Shown here: piece after piece, positions 52,870 to 64,000 of the stretch
Numbering within the stretch: the first letter of the stretch is position 1
How the letters are laid out: each line of letters begins with the position of its first letter
From: Pegea sp. RAD2-039
Lineage: Eukaryota > Chordata > Thaliacea > Salpida > Salpidae
Length of the DNA stretch: 64,000 nt
Reading direction: 5' to 3'
NCBI GenBank assembly: GCA_034620365.1
Contig: JAQGEQ010000071.1
Coordinates: forward strand, 2,046,001 to 2,110,000
The notes under the pieces: model-generated
What the model was told of the DNA's origin: nothing
The model's input: only the letters and a program-made list of their open reading frames with translations
Database searches by the model: none
Position numbers and translations under genes: made by a program

Positions 52870-55800
52870 TTTGACAACTCTATAAAGTAAAATTGAAGGA
52901 AAATTTTTTCGATTTCGATTGGTTGATTCTGACTTGGAACTTCTCATTTTATACTTATCAATTTTGTTTTTTTCAACATTTCTCTCCTACGATGGCTGAC
53001 TAAAGCAGGAAGCATAAAAGTCAAATTGAGTGCGTTAAGAAATGAATTGATTTGGAATTTCTATGGTTGATATAAACTGTTCATAATTTATAAAAAATCC
53101 GAAAATTGATATAAAAAAAATAACAAACTTTTTTTCAAAATTTAACATCAAGCCAATTTTTTTTCTCTTATTTTAGTTCATCTTTGACAAACGAAAAAAA
53201 TATCTCAAATAAAATAATATAAAATTAGAAATATTAATTTATCAAAAAAGTATTCTAAATGATTCCAAATAGGGGTTTTGTAAAATTGGCTTCAATCTGA
53301 ACAAATTTTGCTGTAAACCAATTTGGCTTAATTTCAAAGTAGCCCAAAGTTCTCACAAACTTTTATTAACTCAGAATAAGATTAGCTCTGAATAGTTTTA
53401 CATCGGAGACGCTTTGAAAATGTTTGAAAATAAGCCAAAAAAGTCAGTTCAATTATTCAAACTGTTTAGCAAATAGTTAAATTAAAAGTTTTGGAAGTAA
53501 TAGTAACCTGATTTTGGTTTAAAACTAAGTTAATCACAAACTATTTTCTGAAGAAAATCTTCTTCTAATTTAATTTTTAAAATGAACTCAAAATATAATC
53601 AAATAAATCTTCTCTAATTTAATTTTAAAAATCAAAACTAGTATTTGATTAAATTGTAAAAATTCTGTTTTATTTGAACTTATTTTTAAAACATTGAAGA
53701 TCCTTTTTTTCACCAAAATCGATTCTTTTTTTATTTAGATTTTTTCGTGTTAGATCAAAGACTCAGAAATCTTTTAACAACTTCTTAAAAGTTTCTTTCA
53801 ACAATTTTAAGTTTTCGGCCTTTTACTTGTGATCTATTAGGAGTTTTAAAATGTTAAAACTATTTTCATTAAAATTCCATAAATTTAAATCAGTTTGAGA
53901 CACAAAGCTTGAATAAAAAACTTTCACTGAAAATAATTTATAATCCATCGAAATAAATAATTGTTTTTTTAATGTTTTCTTAAAAACAAAATTTTTATCA
54001 AATGTAGTAACTTGAAACAAATTGTTATTTTTACAAATTTCTCTCAACTAAAGATAATTTTATCTGAGGAAGATAAACCCAACGAACTCAAATTGAATTT
54101 CAATTTTTAGTAAACAGCTAAATAAACTTTGCATTTAGAAATTGAAGATAAATGTTGAATGATTTTGTGAGTTTCTTTAATCAATTGCTTTTTTTACTAA
54201 ACTAATAATTGAACAAAACTATATAAAATAAATTTAAACTTGAAAACAATTTGAAGATGAAAATTTACTTTCTCAATAACTTCAGTCACTTCTATGAGTT
54301 TCTATCTAGTTTTTATCACTCAAAACTAAAGTTTGTTTTTGATCTCAAAATCTCTAATCAATCAATGTTTAAAACAACTTTACAAGTTTTTTCAAGAAGA
54401 TAAGATTGATTACTTAATCTCCAATTTCATTTGATAAAAACTGTTTGTTTAAATTATCAGCTTTAGTTTTTATCTTTCATAGAAATTAATGAATTGGAAA
54501 CATTATCTTTTGTAGTGTTTTAAATTAACGAGTTGCTTTGAACTTTTTTTTCGCTATTTGAACCATAAAGTTTGCAATTTTTAAAATTACTAAATAGTTT
54601 TTTAAACATGTGATTTAAGTTGTTGGAATAACTTTATCATATGATCGCATGCTTAAATTATTTGATTTGAAATCTACAGAATTTTGAGCTTAGCTAATAA
54701 TTAATTTATAAATTTTTGTTAATTTTCGAATTGAATTCAAAGACACAGAAAAAAATTGAAGATGAAAAGATTAAAAGTAAAATCTTTTAATCAGATAAAA
54801 AAGTATTTGGTTTAAAGAGATCCGAAGAAAATGATATCGAAACAAGCAAACTGAAAACTAAAGATAAAAGATTCTTTTACAACTTAAACTATTGAGATTC
54901 AACTTCATGATTCTACTTTTTAACAATTTGGACTTTTGTGTCAAACACAGACAAACACAGGAGTCTTTTTTTGCTTTTGAATTTTGTTCATTTAAATAAA
55001 AAAATAATAATTTTTATTTTTATTCAAATTTTATCAAATGATTGCTAATCAAGTATCTACAATCGACATTTTTAACATTTTTCAGTTAAACTTAATAAGA
55101 ATCTATTTGTTGAAATTTAATAATTCTTATTTAATGTGAAAACTTCTTATCAATAATTTAAACATCAAAATTTGAGAAATTTTAAGAAAATTTGTCAAAA
55201 TTTCTTAGTTATTTTAAAATCTGATAATATTTTAACTTTTTATTTATCAAAATATCTGTTGGGTAACCTAAAAACTTATTTTAGATACATTTTAACCAAA
55301 TAGTTCAACTGAATATTCAAATATAAATTGCAAATCATTTGAAGTAAATAGTTACTAAATAAAAAACCTTCTAATGAATTTTATGCTTTTTTGAAAATAC
55401 ATTTTATCCTCTAAATAATTCAATGAAGACCACAAAACCCCGGTTTCTTTTCAATAAAGTATTTCAATTCAAGGTGCTGAATTGACCTATCTACTTTTTA
55501 TTTAAATTTCTTTAATCAATTTTTAATATAAAATCTTTGCAAAAAATAAAAGTATTCACCTCACTGCTAGACTAAAACATATTATTATCACTTTTGTAAC
55601 TGTTTGTTGTAATTAAAGAAGATTTAGAAGATTGTTTAAAGAAATTCTTATTAAAGAAAGTTTTTAACAATTGTTATTTTTTAATGGAGAATATTAGAAG
55701 TATTTTTATTGGTTTAAATCAGTTTGTAAATTGTTTCGATTTTAATCATAAAAATTTGTATCTGTACAAATTTTGCAAATTTAAATTTTGTTTTTAAAGC

Positions 55801-58800
55801 ATAAAAGTTTGAAGAAACTTTTCGTCGGCGGCGACACTAATAGAGAAGAAAGCAGTAAATTCAATGAACCTCGAGAATGATGACTGAACCGACATTGTTT
55901 GAAGTGTGATTTGTTTCCTCATGATTTTAGAAGATGTTGAGACGGATTAAGTAAGTGTTTCAAATGCAGAAAAGGGTGATATTATGTCCCGGCATCTTTA
56001 GAAAGTCTTTTTCATACTACAGTCTGATCGACAAAGAAATCAAAAAATTGCAATGACTAGCCAAGTACCTGAAGTGAAGAAAATTAAACCATGTCCTAGG
56101 TGGATGTCCTAGTAGAGGGTAAAGTCTTTAGGGGCACTTATTAATACCCCAAATTATTATTATATGTTGTGAAATAAGTAAACTTTGTACAGTTAGCCTG
56201 CAGCTGTTGAATAAACAGTGCAAGATTACTTGTAATAAATATGCAGAGGTGTTGCCAGGAAAGAATTTCATCAAAAGTCAAAATAAGGTGTTTGAATCAG
56301 GAGGTTGAATCAGGAGGTTCACAAGAAGACTTAGTGGTAAGCACTGAAAATGTAACAAAGAAGCAAGCGCAAAATTTTCGTGTCAAACTTGGTACATGTT
56401 TCAGATGTGAACGGAAAAGAAATTATGATCTCTCATGTGGTCTTCATGTGGCATGTTGCTACTAAAAGAATTGCAGATATCGGCTAGCACTGATCTATTT
56501 TGGGTCTTTGAAAGAGAAAATTAGTTTTATTAATAATAAATATGATTTCAGAAAAATAATAAAAAGGTCCCAACTACCTTAACATGATTTACAAATATAT
56601 TTTCAACTGGTCATCAGAAATAAAAAAAATTTCATCACAAATAGATTTAAAAGTTTCGATGAGTTGCATTTAAAGTTGTTTAATTCTGACTAACATTTGG
56701 TCAACTCAATAACTTTCTTGAAACAAATTATCTTTAATAAAAGTAAGCTTATACTACAATGCTTTCCAATTAATATCTATTGATGCAACCAACTGTTTGT
56801 TTTCATATTTATCTAGTTTTTTCGTATGAACAGATTTTGTTTGGCCTAGGTTGTCGGAGATTAAGATCTCTGATTATGATTATTTGTCGTCAACAAAACA
56901 AAATGTAAATATTAGTAGACATTTTCTGGTGTTATTTAACTTTTTGATATATTATATTATAACAAAACTTGTTTGTTATTCTTAAATAATGTAATAAATA
57001 AGCTTGGTATGTCAAATTATAGCAGACTACTTTAATTAATAGGTACATAATATCAAGAAAAAGAATGAAAGTTACTACTCTTTTGCTATTACCGGCTCCA
57101 TATTTACATGTAAAAGAAAGCTTCTGATTTTGCGCTGTAAGAAAATTTATAAGATTAAAACTATTTTGTGATAGTAGTAAAACTTAACTTCTAAAATTAT
57201 TTAAAACACTCAAAAAAGCTGCCACCCAAAAGTATGTAATCAATAAAAATACCTAATAGAAATAAGTTAGAAACTTCTTGAAAGAAATAATTCTAAATAA
57301 TCTTTTTTTTGCAAAAATTTATTCGTAGAATTGTTTACAAAACCAAATTAAATTTTACAACTTTTAAGTTCCAATGCACCAAAAATAAAGTTGACAAAAA
57401 ATCAAAATTCAAAATATATTTTTGTTACATTTTTAAGTAGAATAGTTTGTAAAGCAACTATCATCAGTATTTTGTATCAATTTTCTTTACTTTCGATTTA
57501 AAACTTTATTTTTATTACTTTTTCGGCTGAATTTCAAAAAAATAGCCTTTTTAAAACAATAATTGTAAAATATTCGAAAAAAATATATTTTTTGATTCCT
57601 ATTTTTTTAATGAAATTATTGCTACATTTAAGTATTATTTATTATTTTCGTTGGTAAATTACATCATAAATTTGGTTTTTGTAGACTTGTTCCAAAATTT
57701 GTTAAAAGATAGATTTGCTAATAACAATAAGTATCTCAATTTCTAGTTATTTTCATAATATTTAGATTCATCATGCTAATTTGTATTTTACATTATATCA
57801 CTATCTTCTTAATTTAAAACTTAAGCTAAATACTAATTTAACAGACAGCTTGAACAATGAATGAAGCTATGAATAAAAAAAGTATTAAATTGTTTTATTT
57901 TTTCAGGTACTTTCTTCAAAGACTATATTTATTAACTCATAAGTTTTTTTTTGTAATTGCCTTTGGCAAGTAATTAGCGTTTTGAGGATTATATAAAAAT
58001 AGCCATAATGTATCACCGGTAGTAAATATTTGCAAATGATATTGAAATTTTGTTTTAAGATTTATAACTAATATATAATTAGTTAAATTATTATAAAAAT
58101 AGTTGTTTTATACTTTAAGTATTTTCTTTATTGTTTTTTATCACTCACTGATGTTTTTGGGTCAAAAAATATATACAAATTATATTTTTTAAACTCTAGT
58201 AACAAAAAGATTTTTATTTATGTTTGAATTGCTTTATTATTAAAAAAATTCGTTGTATATTTATTCACAAATTATCTTTCTATGTCTTATGAAGATTTCT
58301 TGTTTGTTTTTTAACTTGACAATATTGTTAATATATAAACCTTTTTTGTTATGAGTCTATAATTATTTTTTTAAACTAGTTATGCAGCACCTTTTCACAC
58401 AAACTTTTTTTATATTCCTTTTTGTGAAGCTTGTGTCAAAATGAAAAACTTAATTATTATATATCAACTAATATTCAAAAGTTTTTTTTTCAAAAATATA
58501 ATTTGATGAAAAATAAATTCTTCTGAAAAAAATTATTTAAAAATCTTAAATCCTAAAAATTTAATAACTTCTTCTTTGACTTTCCAAAAATCTAGAAAAA
58601 AGCTCATCAGTAAAGAAATTATTAAAAGAGATCTTTTTTCAAAGTTAATATCTACTAATATAATATCTAAATTAAATGGAAATATATTTGGTATCAACTT
58701 TAGTTTAGTAAAAAGTGACCATATTTATAAATTGTAATAATGATATTTATAAATGTTTTTATATTCCAAAATATAATAATGTAAAATATAAATGTAATAA

Positions 58801-59293
58801 TATACTAGTTTGCTATCTAATTTAAAGACTAAAGTTTTAAAAGTTGATTTGATGAATATTATTTCAAAAACAACTCAGTCCACTACAGATTTAAGAAAGG
58901 AATAGAGTTTTGCTTAATGGAAAACAAAAATAGAAAATATTTTTAAAGATCTTTTTGGTTTGGAACAAGATTTCAAATTGAACTGCCCAAAATTGTTAAT
59001 ACCTGAAAGCAATTGTTATATATTTGTAATGACTTCTAACCTAAAGTATAGCCAGTATTGTAGCTATCTAGATCCATTTTTTATTAAGTTTAAAAACTTG
59101 AAAGGATAAAAACTTTAATATTTTCGTGTTTTGTAGAAAAGTTATTTGATTTGTTGTTAACTTTTAATTGTTTGTTTGATAACATTTAAAATTCTTTCAT
59201 ATCTGTAAATTTTTGTTTTATATATTTGTCAAATGAAGACTAAATTCAAATTTGTAAAAAGTTTATTAGTAAAAGATTTATCTAAATAAAAAA
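52870..59293. other. 6.4-kb AT-rich desert
   Basis: Apart from the degraded element at 55820-56500 I see no gene. The frame at 53823-54047 (-) has no homologue or splice context. Long A/T tracts dominate 57-59 kb. Confidence 0.45.
55820..56500 (+). mobile_element. Probable fossil of an LTR-type retroelement gag region (BEL/Pao-like)
   Basis: A less AT-rich island in the desert. Short Cys/His-rich stretches of zinc-knuckle style (HCLKCDLFPHDFRRC, then KCFKCRKG; further on CFRC) resemble gag nucleocapsid segments of BEL/Pao elements. No terminal repeats, polymerase or integrase are visible, and the piece is heavily broken and old. The family assignment is tentative; it could also be a decayed host zinc-finger gene. 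Confidence 0.4.
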
Positions 59294-59986
59294 ATGGAAA
59301 ACAAAAGTTCCACTTATAAATCAAATGGAGTAAAAAAAAATGGCAAAATTTGTAAAACACCAAAAAAAAAACCTTTAATCAAATGTGAAGACCTCAAAAA
59401 ACCTTTGAAAAGATTTAATGGGTTAAGTTTGGAAGAAGTGATGAAGATGAAGTTGTCTGATCGATTGAAAGAAGATCTTGATATTTTGTTTATTGGAATA
59501 AACCCAAGTCCTCTAGCAGCTTTTAAAAATCATCATTATGTAGGAAATAATCACATGTGGTCTTGTTTGAGTTTATCAGGGTTAGTAGATGAAGGTACAA
59601 CAGCTGAAGATGATATTATTTTACCAGATAAATATCAAATTGGTTTTACTACTATGGTGAAGAGATCAACAAAATGTCAAAATGATTTAAATCAAGAAGA
59701 GTTTTTAGAAGGTGGAAAAAATTTGCTGTTAAAAATTCAGAAATTTAAACCAAAAGTTTCGGTTTTTAATGGAAAAAAAATTTATGAAATTTTTCTAAAA
59801 AAAGTTTTAAAAATGAAAAAAATGAAAGTTGAGTTTGGAAAACAGGAAGTTGTGATTCCCGGATGTGATACAAAGATTTATATGATGCCTTCAACAAGTG
59901 CTTTGTGTGCCACTTACCCAACAGCTAATCATAAATTACCTTTTTTTAAAGAAATAAAATTATTAAAAGAGGAATTAAATAAATAA
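59294..59986 (+). CDS. TDG: G/T mismatch-specific thymine-DNA glycosylase
   Basis: Single-exon frame of 230 residues; vertebrate TDG is ~410 with long flanking regions, so this is close to a bare catalytic core behind a ~40-residue Lys-rich start. The match runs from RFNGLSLEEV through DILFIGINPSPLAAFKNHHY and the GNNHMWSCLSLSGL block to IGFTTMVKRST, EEFLEGGKNLL, VSVFNGKKIYEIF, and MPSTSALCATYP near the end. The catalytic Asn in GINP and the MPSxSA insertion loop are kept. The usual HHYPGPGNHFW is shortened by about two residues to HHYVGNNHMW. The expected role is nuclear base excision repair of G:T and G:U mismatches. The gene is intronless, unlike most neighbours. The ATG at 59294 is the first in frame. 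Confidence 0.93.
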   Translation: MENKSSTYKSNGVKKNGKICKTPKKKPLIKCEDLKKPLKRFNGLSLEEVMKMKLSDRLKEDLDILFIGINPSPLAAFKNHHYVGNNHMWSCLSLSGLVDEGTTAEDDIILPDKYQIGFTTMVKRSTKCQNDLNQEEFLEGGKNLLLKIQKFKPKVSVFNGKKIYEIFLKKVLKMKKMKVEFGKQEVVIPGCDTKIYMMPSTSALCATYPTANHKLPFFKEIKLLKEELNK

Positions 59987-60378
59987 AACTTTGTAATCTG
60001 CACTTTATATATATTTTATATTTAGTTCAAAATGATTTTTCTTGTTATGTATTTTTGTACCTCTAAATTTTGTTACAACTGTGTGTCACGTGTTCCTGTC
60101 ACGTGTTCCTGTCACGTGTTTCTGTCACTAAACCTTGTAGTTTGAATAATTCGTTTTCAAATGTCAAAATCATTTTTTTATTTTTATCAAACAAATTCAA
60201 ACTTGTTCTGCACTTTATGTAATTTGATGTATCTATATCTAGATCTGTAAATTTTTGTGAAATGTTTGTCTTTAATTTTGTTTAGATCTTCAAATTACTT
60301 TCAATTATGTTTCATTCATCGAGCTTTTTGAACTTTGTCTAATTTGATGTAATTTCTTTTTCAGATTTAAACTAAAAG
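59987..60378. other. Intergenic spacer TDG-MRPL3
   Basis: Contains three copies of a 14-bp repeat (gtcacgtgttcctg or ...tctg) at about 60085-60126 that includes the E-box CACGTG. It ends in a strong acceptor-like site (ctttttcag) at 60356-60364, 14 nt before the MRPL3 ATG. Confidence 0.7.
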
Positions 60379-62010
60379 ATGTTTTCAAATTTCCTGCATC
60401 AAACAATTCAAACTTGTTTTTCGCGAAGTTTCCATGGCAATAACAAATACCTCGCAAGCCGAGTTCGTAGAAAAACCAAACGAGTATTTACGCCAATGGA
60501 AACACTTCACTCGTTAAGACAAGGTCGTAGATGGAACGTTAGATACACAGATAAATTTGGAATTAGATCTTCAAAATTTGTTCCTGTCTCTAAGCTTGAA
60601 GCACCGAGATGGAATTGGGATTATGATCTCACAGATAGTAATCGCGATTTCCTTAATCAACTATCACGTGATCAACAGAAAGAGATTGCTGCTGAAAGTG
60701 ACAAAGGACCTTTGAACGATGATCAGTGGCCGTTGTTACCATGGCAACCAGGTTAGAGATGCTTGATTAACTTCTAAATGACGTCATCGTGTCGGCAGGT
60801 TCGATTCGTGTTGGAGTTGTTGGAGTGAAAATTGGAACTCATCCAATTTGGTTTAAGGATGGAAGCTGGGCGACAACAACGTTAATACAAGTTAGTTGGT
60901 TGCTATGACAACGTTAATACAAGTTAGTTGGTTGCTATGACAACGTTAATACAAGTTAGTTAGTTGCTATGACAACGTTAATACAAGTTTTTTTCCTTTT
61001 TCACCAGCTACAAGATTGCCACGTGGTTCATCACATGACAAGCGAAGAGTATAATGGTCGCGACGCCGCCACGATAGTTGGTTGTAAAAACGCCAGTCCT
61101 TTCTACGTCAGTACCATGTGATTCGATGATGTCATCAGTGACGTAGTTGTTTACAGCGAAACGAGAAATACGCAGAATATTGTAATCGTGCGGGAGTTCC
61201 CCTGAAAACCAAATGTTTTCGTTTCATTGTGACTGACAATGCTGCTGTGAAGCCTGGAACTAGATTAGATGTGACTCACTTTCGCCCAGGGCAATATGTG
61301 GACTGTTTGGCTAAGACGTAAGTGGTCGTGGTCTAGTGAAAATATTTATTTTCAAACTGAAAAAATTTGAATTTAAATTAAAAGAAATTTTAATAAATCA
61401 ATTTGTTTAGTGTTGGATACGGATTTCAAGGAGTTATACAAAGATTTCATCATGCGGGGGGTCCTAGTGATGCTCGTGGGTCACATGGTTGGCATCGACG
61501 GACTGGTTCGATTGGATCGCGGACAGGAAAAGTTGTGAAAGGTAAAAAGATGCCTGGACAGCTGGGTGGGACTTATGAGTCGGCAAGAGGATTGAAAGTG
61601 AGTCTTGAATTATAAGATATTTAAAGAGTTTGAAGGATCGATTGAAAATTCTATTTTATCATTTACAAATCAAATTTGAATTTTTCAAATTTTTAAACTA
61701 ATTTTTTGACAGGTTTTACGATTAAATACGAAATATAATGTGATGTACATCAAAGGAAGAATACCTGGACATATAAACCAATTTGTAAAGATCCAAGACT
61801 CGTCATTTCACAAATATCGCCCTAAGAGTATAGAAGAAGCTAAAATATTATCAGGTTTGTAAAGATTTAATCATTTTATATAAAGATATCTTATCGTTTT
61901 TATTAGGACCTTTTCCAAGATATCTCCCAAAAATTGACGAAGAAATACCTGAAGAGGTTTATGACGACTCCGTTTACCCTTTAGATGAAAATTCTATAAT
62001 TTTTGAATAA
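60379..62010 (+). CDS. MRPL3: Mitochondrial ribosomal protein L3 (uL3m)
   Basis: Seven exons: 60379-60751, 60799-60890, 61008-61106, 61157-61317, 61411-61597, 61713-61854 and 61907-62010, all phase-consistent; ~385 residues. An N-terminal basic/aromatic stretch (FLHQTIQTCFSRSFHGNNKY) fits a mitochondrial import sequence. The core is recognisable from GVVGVKIGTHPIWFKDG through GYGFQGVIQRFHHAGG, then RRTGSIGSRTGKVVKGKKMP, QLGG, and IPGHINQFVKIQDS. The C-terminus EEEIPEEVYD-like matches animal MRPL3. uL3m is a core protein of the large mitoribosomal subunit near the peptidyl-transferase centre. The second exon ends in a 32-bp tandem repeat that multiplies the splice donor (see repeat entry). Confidence 0.95.
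60876..60989 (+). repeat. 32-bp tandem repeat spanning the exon 2/intron 2 junction of MRPL3
   Basis: Units at 60876-60907, 60908-60939, 60940-60971 and a partial fourth at 60972-60989. Each full unit contains the exon end acgttaatacaa followed by gttag, so the donor is present three times and again, weaker (gttttt), in the fourth. Only the first keeps frame: the second and third add 32 or 64 nt, not multiples of three, while the fourth would add 96 nt (32 codons). Confidence 0.95.
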
Positions 62011-63354
62011 ATTTTGTTTAGTAAATGAAGTTGAATTTCCTTTTCAGTTTTATTATTTTTTGATGTTTCTGAAAAAATATTTAAAGTAGAAAAATTTAGA
62101 TAATCTAAAGTTGTCATCTATCTAAAAAGAAACAAAGCCAAATTCAGATAAAAATAAAATGAATAGAAAATAGGTAGAAATAACTTGATTAGTTTCAACC
62201 TAATAATTAAATGAGTATAATCACGTGACAAGCATAACTTCTCGTTAATTAAACATGAAGTAGAAATGCAATCAAAGCTTACACCGGTGATTATCTATTA
62301 ACCTGCAATTCCGATAAAAGCTATTTGTATATTACCTTCCACTTTAAACTTCTCAATTTTCTTCAGCAAAGTTAGAACATTACAATTGTCATCAAAACAA
62401 TCCAAAGATAACAAATTTTTCTTTATCAAAATTTTTTTTTAATAATACTTAACTTTTTTAGGCACTTTGCAAAAAGTATCAGATTAGAGTAGGCATCAAA
62501 TAATTACAAAATCTTTAATTTATTAATTCAACGCGTGGCTGTGGGTTACAAATTCAGCTTTCATAGTAAAGAAGAACCAAGCATTAAGAGATAATTGACA
62601 GGTCTTAGGTGTTACAATTTAAAATTAATATAGAAAGAATAAGAAGACTGTAGATACATTTGTAGTAGGAAATAGAATTTAACAAAATGGAATAAGAAAG
62701 TGAGGAAACTGGCAGTGTTACGAATCACTTGTTGGCGAAAGTAACTCTTGTCTTTTAAAGAAAATTGTAAAATAAGCGATAGAATTGAGAAGGGGACTCC
62801 AAACCTTAGTTAAAAAAGCAGTTGCTCCATTGGCTGTTATTAAAGTTGTTAGTTTTAAATGAAGAGCCTCTGAGGACGTGTTTGAGATTGCGATTTATAA
62901 AAAGTATTTCATAAAAATAAGATCGTAAAAACTATCAACTTAAAATGTGCTCGTCTATGATGAAAACTTAATTTGTAAAACAAGCGACCTTTAATTAGGT
63001 TGATTCAGCACCTTAATCTGCAGAAACTCCTCAACCAAAACATCAAGTCATATAAATAAATATTGTATATTATAAGAGTGATTTTTTATATCTAAAAAAG
63101 ATTCTTTCAAATAAAAAAGGGAAAAATTTTTGTAATTTTTAATCAAATGCTTTAAAGTTTAATTTTTTGAAAAGTAAAAAACTAATGGAGTCAGAATGAA
63201 AAAAATTAAAACTCTTGACATATAATTTAATAAATAAATATATTTAGACCGTGTGCAAAAAAATAAATATTTTGAACAAACAGTAGCTGATATAAGCTGT
63301 GAAAATCTGATGTGGCTTTATTGATTGAAAAGTTGAAATTAAACAACTGAAGAA
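62011..63354. other. Spacer between MRPL3 and the ADH gene
   Basis: Mostly occupied by dispersed repeat R2 copy 2 (62520-63055). The rest is AT-rich, and no exon is supported. Confidence 0.5.
62520..63055 (+). repeat. Dispersed repeat R2, copy 2
   Basis: Longer copy of the family seen at 48680-49090. Ordered shared blocks lie at the beginning (caacgcgtggctg), middle (gaaactggcagtgtta, cacttgtt) and end (caccttaatctgcagaaactcc). No coding capacity was recognised, so a non-autonomous element is likely. Confidence 0.6.
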
Positions 63355-64000
63355 ATGTTACAGATGTGTATAGTGGGTGATGAGAAACCTTTAAAAGAGT
63401 TTGAAAAAATTCTTCCTGAAACTCCAAATAAAGGACTTATAGTGAAGGTCAGATGTTAGATTTTCTAAGTTCAAAATTAATTTGATTTTTCTAGACTGAA
63501 TTTGCCGGAGTTTGTCATTCAGATGTCAATCAATGGCACAACTCAATAGATACAGGAAAAGGAATCAGGAAGTTTACAGATAATCCATTTTACAACTTCC
63601 CAATATGCCCAGGACATGAAATTTCAGGGATAGTTCACAGTCTCGGAAAAGATGTTGATAAAAGTGAGAGCACCTGAAAATTTAAACTCCTAAAACGTTC
63701 TTCATCTAGCAATATGCAAATTGAAAACTGGGGATCGAGTCATTGTATATCCTTGGATTGGATGCGATGATTGTTGCTATTGTGAAAGTGATGAAAGACA
63801 TCTTTGTTCAAATCGTCATCATGGACTTGGTATTGGTACACCTGGCGGGTTTGTAATCTTCTACATCCTTCAAAATGACTAATTTGTATATTTGATTAGA
63901 TACTCAACTCATGTGGTTGTCAATAATTCTAAATATGCTCTGAAAGTTCCTGAAAACGTCCCTCTAGACGTCGCTTGTATGTTACCTTGTTCTGGTCTCA
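63355..64000 (+). CDS. Zinc-containing alcohol dehydrogenase (MDR family), 3' end outside window
   Basis: Exons 63355-63447, 63495-63663, 63710-63848 and 63900 onward to the edge. The N-terminal GroES-like catalytic domain is visible. CHSD supplies the catalytic-zinc Cys and GHEISG the His/Glu of the zinc site. GCDDCCYCESDERHLC carries the four cysteines of the structural zinc, and DRVIVYPWIGC precedes them. The Rossmann NAD(P)-binding half lies beyond the window. The pattern suits the cinnamyl/secondary-alcohol or sorbitol-type branches of medium-chain dehydrogenases; the substrate cannot be inferred. Two ATGs (63355 and 63364) precede the domain; I use the first. Confidence 0.92.

Noticed and set aside
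63227-63427. Minus-strand 66-codon frame
   Set aside because: Antisense to the first exon of the alcohol dehydrogenase and its upstream flank.

Overview
This is a nuclear segment from an AT-rich invertebrate animal. The evidence is split genes with very short GT-AG introns (mostly 48-65 nt), the standard stop codons, and animal-specific families: IBTK, SERINC, a FERM-PDZ tyrosine phosphatase, a MAP4K4/TNIK-type kinase and insulin-like peptides. I cannot place the phylum. The genes were assembled by eye: every exon join listed keeps reading phase unless stated, and coordinates may be off by a base or two.

Layout. Positions 1-35,100 are gene-rich. On the minus strand lie a C18orf63 homologue (cut by the window edge), IBTK, a SERINC membrane protein, an intronless PTPN3/4-type phosphatase and a 5'-nucleotidase-like phosphoesterase. 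A 19-exon Ste20 kinase of the MAP4K4/TNIK class follows on the plus strand. Between IBTK and SERINC (9.3-13.6 kb) is a graveyard of LINE fragments. The last exon of IBTK sits in one arm of a ~0.75 kb inverted repeat. The other arm, about 18 kb away, carries an orphan copy of that exon.

Positions 35,100-59,300 are an AT-rich desert. Its only convincing genes are four small secreted insulin/relaxin-like prohormones at about 40.0, 47.8, 49.8-51.0 and 52.4-52.9 kb. Two of them (ILP3, ILP4) carry ten cysteines: a normal B domain, a normal A domain, and between them an extra CC-x7-C-x12-C module on its own 76-nt exon. They have no dibasic cleavage sites between B and A. This is the strongest candidate for something undescribed.

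Positions 59,300-64,000 are gene-rich again: an intronless thymine-DNA glycosylase, mitochondrial ribosomal protein L3 (uL3m), and the 5' half of a zinc alcohol dehydrogenase.

Other genome-level signals are a large excess of the palindrome TGACGTCA (about 30 exact copies within 2.5 kb of IBTK), acceptor-like AG sites just upstream of several start codons, and tandem duplications that hit coding sequence (46 bp in IBTK) or a splice donor (32 bp in MRPL3). No tRNA, rRNA, CRISPR array or intact mobile element was recognised.
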